Shown in pieces: positions 1 to 11,187 of a stretch of 64,000 nucleotides of DNA. A model generated the notes under the pieces. That model worked only from the letters and a program-made list of their open reading frames with translations. It had not been told where the DNA came from and made no database searches. The translations under genes and the position numbers were made by a program. Source of the stretch: an uncultured Saccharospirillaceae bacterium (GTDB lineage Bacteria > Pseudomonadota > Gammaproteobacteria > Pseudomonadales > Oceanobacteraceae); NCBI GenBank assembly GCA_947499545.1, contig CANMOZ010000018.1, forward strand, positions 1 to 64,000, written 5' to 3'. Position 1 is the first letter of the stretch; each line of letters starts with the position of its first letter.

Positions 1-1248
<1,248 letters not shown>

Positions 1249-1451
1249 TTTAAGAGGCAATTTTGGAGTGCGATTTAATGGTTATGAGCCGCAGGGGTGT
1301 GCGTCAAAATCTGCCCTACTGAGAGGCGTTCTGAAAGGCTTTATTAGCTGATTTGAATGACTGCCTTGAATCATCAATTCCATTAAGCCGTGGCCAATTG
1401 CAACAGATATCGCTACCATTAGGTTTTTTAAGTCATCGTCGGCCAGAGATC

Positions 1452-3407
1452 ATGCTGAATTTAGACTCACTGCAGCAGTTAAAGCAACTCAAATCGGATT
1501 TGAAAGCAAGCAAGCCCCTATTGAAGGGGGTTGTGAAAGGAACCTCGGGTCGATTTGGATTTGTTCAAGATCAGGAACAAAAGAATCATTTTTTGAATCC
1601 AGATGAAATGAGTAAAGTGCTTCCTGGAGATGAAATTGAATTTACGCTTGTCACACAAAATGATGGAAAAGAACAAGCAGAAATTGAAAAGCTGATTAAC
1701 AGCTCTTGGAAAAAATTGATTGGCAAGCTTGTTGTCAAAGGAAAGGCGCAGTTTCTTGAAACCGATATGCCTAACCTTAATCGAATGATTTACATCCCAC
1801 CAGGTGAGCAAAGTGATGCTGAATCCGGTGACTACATTGAGTGTGAATTAACAAGACATCCTTACCCAACGGGAAAACCTCAAGCAAAAGTCATCAGACT
1901 GATCAGTAAGAAAGACGCAAAAGATTTCAGGCATCAATTAGCTGTCGCGCGTTTTGAGAGATCTTCTCAATGGCCTGACGCAGTGTTAACGGAAGCGAAT
2001 GCGTTAACAGAAGAACGTATTCAAACATTGGCAGCACAGCGTGAATCCTTAACGCAGATGCCTTTTGTGACCATTGATTCCGCGTCGACTCAAGATATGG
2101 ACGACGCACTTTATGTTGAAACAAAGGATGCTGGGTGGACTCTCTGGGTTGCTGTGGCTGATCCAGCTGCTTTGATAGAAGCGGATTCTGCGCTTGATCA
2201 AGAAGCGAAAGCCAGGGCCATTTCTTTGTATTTCCCTGGGATGAACATCCCAATGCTCCCTGACACCTTGACCCAGAATTTATGTTCTCTAAGACCTAAC
2301 GAGGACCGTCTCGCTTGGGTCGTACGTTTTGAGATTGGGAAGGACGGTTCTATTGGTCAGTCTGAATTTAAGCGCGCAACCATACGTTCTTCGGCTAAGT
2401 TAAGCTACACCGAAGTGGCTAATGTGCTAGATAGACAGTCCGCACAAGATGAGTCTGAACAGCACTTACACGCATTAAACCAGTGCGCTCTTGCATTAAG
2501 GGATTGGCGCTCGAAGCAAGCGTTGATTATGGATGAGCGGCCCGATTACTACATTCAATTGAATGATCAGTTGGATGTTGTTGATATTGAATTAAGTCAT
2601 CGCAACTCTGCCCATCGATTGGTTGAAGAATGCATGTTGGCGGTTAATCGCACCGTTGCGGGTTGGTTTGAGCAAAGAAATCAGCTGGCTATTTTTAATA
2701 CTCACCCGGGGTTTCGTAAAGATCGTTGGCAGGATCTACGTAAACTGCTTGAAGAGAGTTTGCCTACGGAAGTCGTTGCCTCGTTTCATTTGAGCGACGA
2801 TCTACCTGAGCTACCGGCCTATGTGAAGATTATTCAGACGGTAGACCAAGCAAATCTGGATTGGCCGTTGAAGGCAATTTTGACTCGAAACTTAGATCGA
2901 GGCGCATTACAAAATACAGCGGCGCCACATTTTGGTATGGGTTTCGATGCTTATGCAACTTTTACCTCTCCTATTCGAAAATACTCAGACCTTACATTGC
3001 ACCGGTTGATGGGGAGTCTGCTGGAAGCAGGCGAGGATACACTGCAGATTGATCAGTCTTTAGTGGACCATCTGCAAATGGGTATGGGCTTAGCAAGGCA
3101 AGTTAGCCAGTGGATCGAACAGTGGTATCGTTGCGAATATATGCAGCATCAACCGAAACAAACCGAATTTGCTGCTGAAGTGGTGCAAGTTAACTCAGCG
3201 GGCATTGTTGTCCGGTTAAAAGATACGGGAGTTGAAGGGTTTGTCGACTTTAAACGCCTTGATGAGTCATTCAAATTTGATCCACTTCGTTTGATACAAA
3301 AAGGGGCTTCGCAGCAGTTTACCTTGGGTGACCCCATTAATGTGCAGCTTAAACGTATTGACTGGAGTAAGCGTAGTCTTGAATTTAAGTGGGTAGCGAC
3401 TGCCTGA
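1452..3407 (+). CDS. rnb: Exoribonuclease II
   Basis: This processive 3'-5' exoribonuclease degrades single-stranded RNA in the cytoplasm. The order of parts matches E. coli RNase II: N-terminal cold-shock domains, a central RNB catalytic domain and a C-terminal S1 domain. The catalytic motif TIDSASTQDMDDAL carries the metal-binding aspartates of the family, and the motif TSPIRKYSDL lies near the end of RNB. The frame is open from a TTG at 1353, but the ATG at 1452 gives 651 residues, close to the 644 of E. coli, and starts with the usual short helix before the first OB fold. It stands alone, followed by a cyclase gene with its own promoter. Confidence 0.93.
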   Translation: MLNLDSLQQLKQLKSDLKASKPLLKGVVKGTSGRFGFVQDQEQKNHFLNPDEMSKVLPGDEIEFTLVTQNDGKEQAEIEKLINSSWKKLIGKLVVKGKAQFLETDMPNLNRMIYIPPGEQSDAESGDYIECELTRHPYPTGKPQAKVIRLISKKDAKDFRHQLAVARFERSSQWPDAVLTEANALTEERIQTLAAQRESLTQMPFVTIDSASTQDMDDALYVETKDAGWTLWVAVADPAALIEADSALDQEAKARAISLYFPGMNIPMLPDTLTQNLCSLRPNEDRLAWVVRFEIGKDGSIGQSEFKRATIRSSAKLSYTEVANVLDRQSAQDESEQHLHALNQCALALRDWRSKQALIMDERPDYYIQLNDQLDVVDIELSHRNSAHRLVEECMLAVNRTVAGWFEQRNQLAIFNTHPGFRKDRWQDLRKLLEESLPTEVVASFHLSDDLPELPAYVKIIQTVDQANLDWPLKAILTRNLDRGALQNTAAPHFGMGFDAYATFTSPIRKYSDLTLHRLMGSLLEAGEDTLQIDQSLVDHLQMGMGLARQVSQWIEQWYRCEYMQHQPKQTEFAAEVVQVNSAGIVVRLKDTGVEGFVDFKRLDESFKFDPLRLIQKGASQQFTLGDPINVQLKRIDWSKRSLEFKWVATA

Positions 3408-3444
3408 GTCGTCCATTAGATGCCAGACCCTTCTGTGGGGTTCA

Positions 3445-3473
3445 TTGACAAGGATGTTTAGGCCCAAGATAAA
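3445..3473 (+). promoter_or_regulatory. Sigma-70-like promoter before the cyclase gene
   Basis: A perfect -35 hexamer TTGACA (3445-3450) is followed after exactly 17 bases by GATAAA (3468-3473), a four-of-six match to the -10 consensus. It lies 30-70 bases upstream of the candidate cyclase starts. This is by-eye matching only. Confidence 0.5.
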
Positions 3474-3506
3474 ACGATTGGCAAAACGACCTGAAGAGAT
3501 TGATGC

Positions 3507-4976
3507 TTGTTGGCATCAATCCGCCATAATCTGGAAGTCCATGTGAGCAGAACGCAAACAGCGATTCAAATTTTGAATGTTAAGCACTGGCCAATAGGTG
3601 CCAAGCTTGGCATTTTCTTTACGTTGCCGCTGGTTGTGTCTTTGTCATTTCTGGGTTGGTGGCAGCAGCGCAGCTTTGCTGAATTGATCCAAACCCAAAC
3701 CGAAGCTTTTGGGCAAACATTGGTGTTGCAAGTTTCTGAATCAGCGGCAGAGTTGGTATTGGCGGAAGACTTTCTTGCGCTTGAAGTCATGCTAAGTGGA
3801 ATCCTGCGACAAAGCCCAATTCAATACGCGGCTGTTTACAGTTACGAAGATCAGTTATTGGTTGAATCCAGTGCTGAAAACACCATTGGACCGGTGCAAA
3901 TTGAGCCTTCATTGACGAGATTTTCTGCGCCAATTGAATATCAAGAAGTGCGTGTTGGACGTTTGGTCATTGATATTGATGTATCAATGTTAAGCCAGGC
4001 GATGCAGCGATCCAAAAGCCGGTTCTTTAATACACACTACTGGGTTTTATTGATTGCCCTTGTCATTACGCTGTTTTTGGCAAAGTACTTTACAAAACCT
4101 TTGCGCTGGTTAAGAGAATCCACCACGCAAATTGCTGAAGGCGAGTGGCCAGAGTTAATTCAATATGGAGCCAAAGATGAGCTTGGCGACTTAATTCAAA
4201 GCTTCAATAAAATGACAACCGAGTTAAGAGAAAAAGAGAAGATTAAACAAACTTTCTACAAATTCGTTTCTCAGCCCGTTGCCGATAATTTGCTGTCAGA
4301 AGATTTAAAACAATCAGAAGCCATATATAACTACAGCCGGTCCACGGTACTTTTTATTGATCTTGTGGGTTTTACCGGGTTGTGTGAACGTTCAGCACCA
4401 AGAGATGTTGCGTTATTGTTGAACGATTATTATCAGATCATTTATTACGCCAGCCATAAATTTGGTGGTCACGTCGATAAATTTATTGGCGATGGCGCCA
4501 TGATTGTCTTTGGCGTATTAAAGGAAGATGCGTCACACACACAACACGGGGTATTATGCGCCGCTTTGATGCGTAAACTAGTTGACGACCTTAATGCTGA
4601 AAGGAAAATAAGAGACCTTGACGTGTTGGGCGTACGTCTTGGTGTCCATACCGGAGAAGTGCTTGCTGGCAGTCTTGGCGCGGATGAGCGTGCCCAGTAT
4701 ACGGTGGTAGGGGATGTCGTTAACATGGCTTCTCGACTGTGCGATGCGTCAGAACCCGACGAAATTCTGGTTGGGGACGTCTGTATTAATGAGCCTGGAG
4801 TCGAAGGCATGCTAGCCTTTAAAGGTCCTCGTTATGTAAGCATTAAGGGTCGATCAGATCCGTTGGCGGTATTTTCCGTGAGTGGCCTGAAAGCACCTGC
4901 TGCGGCTTTGATTAAACATTATGTGCAAGGTTGGAAGTATGATGCTTCTGGGGATTTGATTGAAGACGATTGGTAA
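3507..4976 (+). CDS. Membrane adenylate cyclase, class III, with HAMP domain
   Basis: Predicted to make cyclic AMP from ATP at the inner membrane. A first membrane segment lies near residues 33-50, a periplasmic sensor-like region near 51-175, a second segment at 178-195, a HAMP linker to about 250 and a class III catalytic domain from about 278. The metal-binding aspartates are D285 (FIDLVGF) and D329 (GDGAM). The substrate-specifying pair is K325 and T399, a Lys/Thr combination typical of adenylate (class IIIb) rather than guanylate cyclases. N406 and R410 occupy the transition-state positions. The open frame starts at TTG 3507; GTG 3543 is an alternative, and neither has a strong ribosome site. 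The sensed signal is unknown. Confidence 0.85.
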   Translation: MLASIRHNLEVHVSRTQTAIQILNVKHWPIGAKLGIFFTLPLVVSLSFLGWWQQRSFAELIQTQTEAFGQTLVLQVSESAAELVLAEDFLALEVMLSGILRQSPIQYAAVYSYEDQLLVESSAENTIGPVQIEPSLTRFSAPIEYQEVRVGRLVIDIDVSMLSQAMQRSKSRFFNTHYWVLLIALVITLFLAKYFTKPLRWLRESTTQIAEGEWPELIQYGAKDELGDLIQSFNKMTTELREKEKIKQTFYKFVSQPVADNLLSEDLKQSEAIYNYSRSTVLFIDLVGFTGLCERSAPRDVALLLNDYYQIIYYASHKFGGHVDKFIGDGAMIVFGVLKEDASHTQHGVLCAALMRKLVDDLNAERKIRDLDVLGVRLGVHTGEVLAGSLGADERAQYTVVGDVVNMASRLCDASEPDEILVGDVCINEPGVEGMLAFKGPRYVSIKGRSDPLAVFSVSGLKAPAAALIKHYVQGWKYDASGDLIEDDW

Positions 4977-5071
4977 TCCTTTTCAGGTTTGATGGGTTCA
5001 AGGTGCACTTTATCCAAATCAATAGACTAACCTGCGGCATATTCCTTATGTTTTTACAGCAATCCATAGCA

Positions 5072-5905
5072 ATGAGTTTCTCTTTTATCTATTTCTGGCA
5101 ACGCAAGATTTCATTACTTAACCATGGACTCTATGCATATGTATTGGGTTTGCCTTTGGTGTTGTGTTTGGCCATCAGTGGGTGCAGTTTTCATGAAAAA
5201 AAGGCACACGCAACGGATGATGTTCCCACCAAAGCGTTGGTCAGTGCCTGGGCGGCTAAAGGTGAATGGTTGATTGCCGATCTTCGATGGCACGAGTCTA
5301 TGATCAACCAAATGCAAGGTGACCCAAGTAATCAGTCAATCGTAGAGACACACCAACAACTGTTGGATCAACGTCGAAAAGAGTTTAAAGCGCTCTATAA
5401 GGATATGGAGTGGGGGAGTATACGCTTGAGACAAGTTAAGAAATACGAACTTGCTCGTGCCGTTGAAACGCGAATGGAACATTTAACGTTCCAACTTAAA
5501 AAAGGGAAAGATGCGCTTCCCAAATCTCAGCCTCAAACTCAATCAACGAAAGCTTCCCAAAACAGTGCGCACCGCCGGGAATCCATGTTGGTTGCCCTCG
5601 ATGAGCAGGTGGCCAAACGAAATTACCCCGCAGTCCTTGATTCAGTCAAAACGTTAACGGCTGCACCCTATCGTCAAAAAAAACCTGACCCCCGCTTAGT
5701 AAAAGCGATGCAAGCGTTGCAAATTGAAGCTGAAGTTTTGGACCGATCGGCTTCTCAGGCTTATCGACTGGGGCAGGTCAGTGATGCCATTGGGCTTTGG
5801 GAACAAGCATTGGCTTATGACCCTGACAATGCGGACATTGCTCAAAAGCTTCAAAGGGCTCGTAGAGTGGCAGATAAACTGGACGCCATACGTTCATCCA
5901 ATTAA
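5072..5905 (+). CDS. Lipoprotein with C-terminal TPR-like repeat
   Basis: The N-terminus is hydrophobic and ends in a lipobox (ISGC, cysteine about residue 38 from the ATG at 5072), so the protein is probably anchored to a membrane facing the periplasm. The middle is charged and helical. The last 80 residues contain a tetratricopeptide-like segment (AYRLGQVSDAIGLWEQAL followed by DPDN), a protein-contact module. The frame is open from 4970, overlapping the cyclase stop, and ATGs at 5048 and 5072 are possible starts. I recognise no specific family. The tight spacing suggests co-transcription with the cyclase. Confidence 0.7.
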   Translation: MSFSFIYFWQRKISLLNHGLYAYVLGLPLVLCLAISGCSFHEKKAHATDDVPTKALVSAWAAKGEWLIADLRWHESMINQMQGDPSNQSIVETHQQLLDQRRKEFKALYKDMEWGSIRLRQVKKYELARAVETRMEHLTFQLKKGKDALPKSQPQTQSTKASQNSAHRRESMLVALDEQVAKRNYPAVLDSVKTLTAAPYRQKKPDPRLVKAMQALQIEAEVLDRSASQAYRLGQVSDAIGLWEQALAYDPDNADIAQKLQRARRVADKLDAIRSSN

Positions 5906-6000
5906 AGTGTCATGGAGTGTCAAAGTGAAGCCCTACATATCCCCATTTGGGCTTGCTGACGATTCCTTAGCAAACGATACAATCTAGGAAGTTTCACATC

Positions 6001-7485
6001 ATGACCCCTGAACGCTTCAATGCGCTGGCGGCTGCTGGATATACCAGAATACCAGTGACCTTAGAACTACTAGCAGACTTGGATACCCCATTGTCGACTT
6101 ACTTAAAGCTCGCCGAAGGGAAAAACTCGTTTTTGCTTGAGTCTGTTCAGGGGGGAGAGCGATGGGGACGCTACTCTATGATCGGTATGCCGGCCACTTC
6201 TCAATTGGTTGTGAGAGGAAATCAGGTTCAACAGATACTAAATGGCGAAGTGGTAAAAGACGAACAGCACGCAGACCCTCTTGCAGCTGTGGAAGCCTTT
6301 ATGGAGACCTTTAAGGTTCCTGAGCTGCCCGAATTACCCAGGTTTCAAGGGGGATTGGTAGGGTATTTTGGTTACGATACCGTTCGCTATGTAGAGCCAA
6401 AGCTTTCTGGCCATGCTCCAGAAGACCGAATGTCAATTCCGGATATTCTTTTGCTGGTGACTGATCAGCTGGCGGTCTTTGATAACCTTAGTGGAAAAAT
6501 ACATTTAATTGTTTTTGCTGATCCAACCAATCCAGATGCCTATGCCCAAGCGCAACGCCAATTGGTGTTATTGCGAGCGCGGCTGCGTCAGCCATATCAA
6601 GGTCCAGTAGGGCAGCCGGTCCTGCAGTCCCGAGAGGTCACGGAAAGTGACTTTGTTTCAGAATTTCCGCAAGCGGACTATGAGACAGCGGTTCAGAAGA
6701 TCAAGGAGTATGTCCTAGCGGGTGATACGATGCAGACAGTATTATCTCAGCGAATGGAAACCCCTTTTTATGGGGAGCCGTTGAATTTGTATCGTGCATT
6801 GAGAACCTTGAACCCCTCCCCTTACATGTACTATTTCAATTTCGATGAATTCCATGTGGTTGGTTCCTCGCCTGAAATTTTGGCTAGGGTAGAGCATGAC
6901 GAGGTGCAAATACGTCCTATTGCGGGTACGCGATACCGAGGCAAAACAGAAGATCAAGATAAAGCGTTGGAAGTTGAGCTTAAGCAAGACCCTAAAGAAT
7001 GTGCTGAACATCTGATGCTGATTGATCTTGGCCGAAATGACCTAGGTCGGGTCTCCAAACCTGGCACGGTAGAGGTTTCGGACCAGATGAGTATAGAGCG
7101 TTACTCACATGTCATGCATATGGTTTCGAATGTAACGGGTAAGTTAAAAGAAGATGCAACCTTGTTGGATGTGTTAAGAGCAACACATCCTGCAGGAACC
7201 CTGAGTGGTGCCCCAAAGGTGCGAGCGATGGAAATCATTGATGAGCTAGAGCCGTCTAAGCGAAATCTCTATGGTGGGGCTGTTGGATATTTGGGCTGGA
7301 ATGGCAATATGGATATGGCTATTGCAATTAGAACAGCCGTAATCAAGCACCAAAAGCTCTATGTGCAGGCCGGTGCCGGCATCGTTGCTGATTCGGTACC
7401 AGCGTTAGAGTGGAAAGAGACGATGAACAAAGCGCGAGCCTTATTTAAGGCCGTTTCCATGGCAGAGCAGGGATTGGATAACTAG
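6001..7485 (+). CDS. trpE: Anthranilate synthase component I
   Basis: Large subunit of anthranilate synthase, converting chorismate to anthranilate with ammonia supplied by TrpG; it is the first step of tryptophan synthesis. The N-terminal motif [11 protein letters not shown] is the tryptophan feedback site of the family. The C-terminal chorismate-binding domain shows the typical [18 protein letters not shown] and [11 protein letters not shown] signatures. At 494 residues it has the usual length. An AGGAAG ribosome site precedes the ATG. No trpG, trpD or trpC lies nearby, as in Pseudomonas where trpE is separate. I saw no leader peptide with tandem Trp codons upstream. Confidence 0.96.
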   Translation: MTPERFNALAAAGYTRIPVTLELLADLDTPLSTYLKLAEGKNSFLLESVQGGERWGRYSMIGMPATSQLVVRGNQVQQILNGEVVKDEQHADPLAAVEAFMETFKVPELPELPRFQGGLVGYFGYDTVRYVEPKLSGHAPEDRMSIPDILLLVTDQLAVFDNLSGKIHLIVFADPTNPDAYAQAQRQLVLLRARLRQPYQGPVGQPVLQSREVTESDFVSEFPQADYETAVQKIKEYVLAGDTMQTVLSQRMETPFYGEPLNLYRALRTLNPSPYMYYFNFDEFHVVGSSPEILARVEHDEVQIRPIAGTRYRGKTEDQDKALEVELKQDPKECAEHLMLIDLGRNDLGRVSKPGTVEVSDQMSIERYSHVMHMVSNVTGKLKEDATLLDVLRATHPAGTLSGAPKVRAMEIIDELEPSKRNLYGGAVGYLGWNGNMDMAIAIRTAVIKHQKLYVQAGAGIVADSVPALEWKETMNKARALFKAVSMAEQGLDN

Positions 7486-7511
7486 AGCAAAACATAATGT
7501 GGGCAAAGGCT

Positions 7512-8633
7512 TTAAGCGTGCCTTGAAGAGACGTCTCGAAGGATATCTTGCTCAAGTTCATCCAAATGCTCGACGAGTTGCTTACTTTGCTTCTCCATGC
7601 GTTGCATGTGGTGGAAAGCAACTTCGTCTTCATGACGGTCAAGCGCTTCAAGCGCAGCCACGCCTTGCTGATGAACTTGGGTAAAGGGGTCTTCTAATTT
7701 TGAAAAGGCGGAGTAACCATTGTAGCGTTCCCGCCCTTCCCCATTATAATACCAATGCCCTAAACGAGTACTCCGATGATCGGCAAACTCCTCAGGTGTT
7801 TTTTCCGACAACCCCCAAAAGCGTTTGTAGAGTTCCGTTTTCCATGCCATGTGATCCATTTTAACCGTTTGAACGAAACTCTGACTGGTAACAGAATCGA
7901 CTAGTTTGATAATACGACTCGAAACGTCAATGACTTGTGCGAGTTCAGATTCAATGGTGCCTGCTTCGCTGGCTAACTGAGCGCTGTCGGTTCCCATTTT
8001 TTCAATGCCGGCGGCAACTCGCTTAGTTTCGTCATTGATGGTGCCGATCAACGAGGAAATCTCGGTGGTGGCTTCTGCTGTGCGCCCGGCTAACGCCCTG
8101 ACTTCATCCGCAACAACCGCAAAACCGCGGCCTTGCTCTCCCGCTCTGGCTGCTTCAATCGCGGCATTAAGCGCTAATAAGTTAGTTTGCTCTGAAATGC
8201 CTTGAATCATTTGAACAAAATTGGTAATTCCGGTTGCGACTTGCTCTAAATCCCTAACCGAACCTGCCACGGCCTCGGTTTCTTGGTTAATTTCCTTGAG
8301 CGCTTTGTTAACGTGCGTCAGCAGATCAGACATATGGGTGAACAAGTCAGAGGCGTCAGCAAAATTCGCCTTTTCTTCCATCATGTGGTTGGAAGAGGCT
8401 GACATTGCTTCACGAATCAAATGAATGGTGTCACTGGATGAAAACCACAGATCTCGCATACGATGCTGAAAATCCAGCTCTCGCTGAATATAATCCGCCC
8501 GCATTTCAGCGACATCCTTTACCTTTAGCCAGAGCTGGCGCTCGGCTTCAAGCTCGGCAATTGAGCCATCGACTCTAGGTTCATCTGGCTTCGGTAAAGG
8601 GGTGTTTTCCTGACCCTTCTTTTTCCAAAACAT
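7512..8633 (-). CDS. Soluble chemoreceptor with degenerate CZB domain
   Basis: A cytoplasmic methyl-accepting chemotaxis protein with no membrane segment. A coiled N-terminal region leads into the signalling hairpin tip ([20 protein letters not shown]), which contacts CheA and CheW. The C-terminus is a chemoreceptor zinc-binding (CZB) domain. In this domain family four residues (His, Cys, His, His) hold zinc. Here, counting from the ATG at 8633, H261 and H321 are kept, but the cysteine position is Thr (T289, in STRLGHW) and the third ligand is Phe (F317, in PFTQVH). Zinc binding is therefore probably lost or changed. An upstream in-frame ATG at 8660 would add nine residues. Convergent with trpE. 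Confidence 0.87.
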   Translation of the reverse strand: MFWKKKGQENTPLPKPDEPRVDGSIAELEAERQLWLKVKDVAEMRADYIQRELDFQHRMRDLWFSSSDTIHLIREAMSASSNHMMEEKANFADASDLFTHMSDLLTHVNKALKEINQETEAVAGSVRDLEQVATGITNFVQMIQGISEQTNLLALNAAIEAARAGEQGRGFAVVADEVRALAGRTAEATTEISSLIGTINDETKRVAAGIEKMGTDSAQLASEAGTIESELAQVIDVSSRIIKLVDSVTSQSFVQTVKMDHMAWKTELYKRFWGLSEKTPEEFADHRSTRLGHWYYNGEGRERYNGYSAFSKLEDPFTQVHQQGVAALEALDRHEDEVAFHHMQRMEKQSKQLVEHLDELEQDILRDVSSRHA

Positions 8634-8874
8634 ATAGGAAGAACAACCTCCATTTGGCATCCGGATGATGGGTCTAAAAAAGCCAAGTGTTCTGCATCGT
8701 AATGCTTTAAAAGGATAGACCAGAAGTTGCGCTCATGTTCATACCACTATGATGGCTAATTTGCGCTTATTCGTATGACGTAGACCGTCAATTTGGGCGG
8801 AATCCTTTCCCCATGATCCCTCTAGTGGTTATAAAGGCACTGGGTTTGATGCATTGTGCGGTATGGAGGCTTGT

Positions 8875-10128
8875 GTGATCGGGAGTGGGACTAATCAGTG
8901 GCTTTTGACGGGAGGAAAGCTGGCTACCATGCAGCCAGGTAAAGCCGCTTATGGTACCCAAGAGGCAAGTCTATTAATTAATGGCAACAAAATAGAACGT
9001 ATCCTGACTAAAGAGGAATTATCCGAGCACGGCCGCCTTACTCAAGTAAACGTTGAAGGCGCCTGGATCTTTCCTGGTTTTATTGATGCCCATACGCATA
9101 TGGTTTTTGCGGGCAGTCGAGCGCAGGAATTTGAACGTTTGTTAAAAGGGGAAAGTTATCAAGATATAGCCGCGTCTGGTGGCGGCATTATGTCTACAGT
9201 AAAAGCCACCCGAGAGTGCTCCGAAGAAAGGCTTTTCGAATTGGCCAGTAAGCGGTTAAATGCGTGGCTTCGAGAAGGCGTGACGACCGTAGAAATTAAA
9301 TCTGGGTACGGATTAGATTTGCTGACCGAAACCAAAATGCTGCGAGTAGCAAAAGCCCTCGAACGTCACTTTCCCATTAGAGTGCATACGACTTTTTTGG
9401 GTGCGCATGCGCTTCCTTCTGAGTATAAAGGGCGAGCAGATGACTATATTCAGCAGGTTACTCAGGACTGGCTTCCAGCTTTGGTTGAGGCTGGCTTAGT
9501 TGATTCGGTCGATGTGTTTTGCGAATCCATTGGGTTCAGCCTGACTCAAACGCAGAGTGTATTTGAAGCCGCCCGTTCGCTAGGCTTGCTAATTCGAGCA
9601 CACGTGGAACAACTCTCACATTTAGGTGGTGCCAAATTAGCGGCTGACATGGGGGCTCTTTCGGTTGACCATATTGAATACTTGTTAGAAGAAGAAGCTG
9701 GCGATTTGGCACGTGCTGGAACGGTTGCGACATTGCTTCCAGTCGCTTTTTATCATCTAAGCGAGCAAAAAATTCCTCCCATTGAAGCCCTTCGAGCGCA
9801 TAAAGTTCCAATGGCCGTCGCCTCTGATTTCAATCCTGGCAGTGCGCCTTTAGCATCTCTTCTACTAGCGGCGAATATGAGTTCTCGCTTTTTTAAACTA
9901 ACCCCTGAAGAAGCCCTGCAAGGCATTACCGTGTCGGCTGCAAAAGCGCTTGGCGCTCACCATTTAGGTGTATTGCAAGCAGGAGCCGCCGCTGATTTTT
10001 CAGTTTGGGAGATTCAACACCCCAGCGATTTGGTATACAGCTATGGCATTTCAACTTTGAAGTATCGCTGCTTTGGTGGTGAGATGATAAAAATGAATTC
10101 TGATGACTTGGCCAGTAAGGCTGGATAA
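8875..10128 (+). CDS. hutI: Imidazolonepropionase
   Basis: Third enzyme of histidine degradation: hydrolyses imidazolonepropionate to N-formimidoylglutamate in the cytoplasm. It belongs to the amidohydrolase superfamily; the metal-binding DAHTHMVF motif, the EIKSGYGL segment and the late SDFNPGSAP segment are all present. The frame is open from TTG 8854 with an ATG at 8863, but GTG 8875 has a strong GGAGG five bases upstream and gives 417 residues, near the normal length. It is the first gene of a hutIGUH cluster, followed 10 bases later by hutG. Confidence 0.95.
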   Translation: MIGSGTNQWLLTGGKLATMQPGKAAYGTQEASLLINGNKIERILTKEELSEHGRLTQVNVEGAWIFPGFIDAHTHMVFAGSRAQEFERLLKGESYQDIAASGGGIMSTVKATRECSEERLFELASKRLNAWLREGVTTVEIKSGYGLDLLTETKMLRVAKALERHFPIRVHTTFLGAHALPSEYKGRADDYIQQVTQDWLPALVEAGLVDSVDVFCESIGFSLTQTQSVFEAARSLGLLIRAHVEQLSHLGGAKLAADMGALSVDHIEYLLEEEAGDLARAGTVATLLPVAFYHLSEQKIPPIEALRAHKVPMAVASDFNPGSAPLASLLLAANMSSRFFKLTPEEALQGITVSAAKALGAHHLGVLQAGAAADFSVWEIQHPSDLVYSYGISTLKYRCFGGEMIKMNSDDLASKAG

Positions 10129-10138
10129 GGAGATAAGG

Positions 10139-11098
10139 ATGTCAATGTGGCAAGAACCTAACTTTGATTTCTGGCACGGTCGTGTTGATCAAGGCGATCA
10201 AGACAATCTGACCTTGCGGTGGCATCAAGTCGTTGAAGCTTGGGAAGACGATCCCGAACCAGGGGTTGCACTGATTGGTTTTGCTAGTGACCAAGGTGTT
10301 ATTCGAAACCATGGCCGTGCGGGGGCTCAAGGTGGACCCATGGCCATTCGTCGAGCACTGGCCAATATGGCATGGCACAGTCATAAACCACTGTATGATG
10401 CAGGTGATATTGTAACAGAAGGGTTTGGACTAGAAGACAGTCAGCAAAAGTTAGCGGAAGCCGTTAATGAATTATTGGCTCACAAGCAGTTACCTATAGT
10501 GCTGGGAGGTGGCCATGAAGTGGCTTACGGCAGTTTTGTCGGTTTGGCTGAATGGTTTAGTGAAATTGAACATCATGCACCCAGTATTGGAATCATTAAT
10601 TTTGATGCGCATTTCGATCTGAGAGCGAGCCAAGAAGCATCATCAGGCACACCTTTCTATCAAATTTCCCATTATTGTGAAAAAAGAAACTGGCCATTTC
10701 AATACTTGGTGTTAGGTATTGCCGAACACAGTAATACACAAGCACTTTTTAATCGGGCAGATAAGCTGGATGTGCACTATCGGTTGGATGAGCAAATGTC
10801 GATTGCACATTTAGAAGATATTAGAGCTCAGTTGAAAGACTTTATTGCTCAGTGTGAACACATTTATTTATCGATTGATTTAGATGTTTTTCCTGCTGCT
10901 ATAGCACCAGGTGTCAGTGCACCCGCAGCCAGAGGCGTTAACTTGGATGTTATTGAACCTTTAATAGAAGACATAAAAGCCAGTCAAAAATTAAGCGTAT
11001 TTGATATTGCTGAGATGAACCCTGAGTTTGATTTGGATCATAGAACGGCACGCTTGGCGGCACGCTTGGTTCATTTGGTGACACGTGAAAGCCGTTAG
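10139..11098 (+). CDS. hutG: Formimidoylglutamase
   Basis: Hydrolyses N-formimidoyl-L-glutamate to glutamate and formamide, ending this form of the Hut pathway. It is an arginase-family manganese enzyme; the ligand motifs GGGHEVAYG, NFDAHFDLR and SIDLDVF are intact. The ATG at 10139 sits behind AAGGAGATAAGG and gives 319 residues; the longer frame from 10103 would overlap hutI and is unlikely. Having HutG rather than HutF implies the direct route from formimidoylglutamate to glutamate. Confidence 0.95.
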   Translation: MSMWQEPNFDFWHGRVDQGDQDNLTLRWHQVVEAWEDDPEPGVALIGFASDQGVIRNHGRAGAQGGPMAIRRALANMAWHSHKPLYDAGDIVTEGFGLEDSQQKLAEAVNELLAHKQLPIVLGGGHEVAYGSFVGLAEWFSEIEHHAPSIGIINFDAHFDLRASQEASSGTPFYQISHYCEKRNWPFQYLVLGIAEHSNTQALFNRADKLDVHYRLDEQMSIAHLEDIRAQLKDFIAQCEHIYLSIDLDVFPAAIAPGVSAPAARGVNLDVIEPLIEDIKASQKLSVFDIAEMNPEFDLDHRTARLAARLVHLVTRESR

Positions 11099-11187
11099 TA
11101 ATCGCCTTATCTATCAAGCATTAGGGTGTGCATGTCGTGGGAAGTAAGGTGTTTGTTGTACAGGGAATGCTGTGAAAAGGAGTATCC

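Noticed and set aside
5906-6000. Tryptophan attenuator before trpE
   Set aside because: No leader peptide with tandem Trp codons and no alternative hairpins were seen in the short gap.
8661-8874. HutC operator before hutI
   Set aside because: I looked for the TGTATAGACA-type motif and found no convincing match; no hutC gene is present either.
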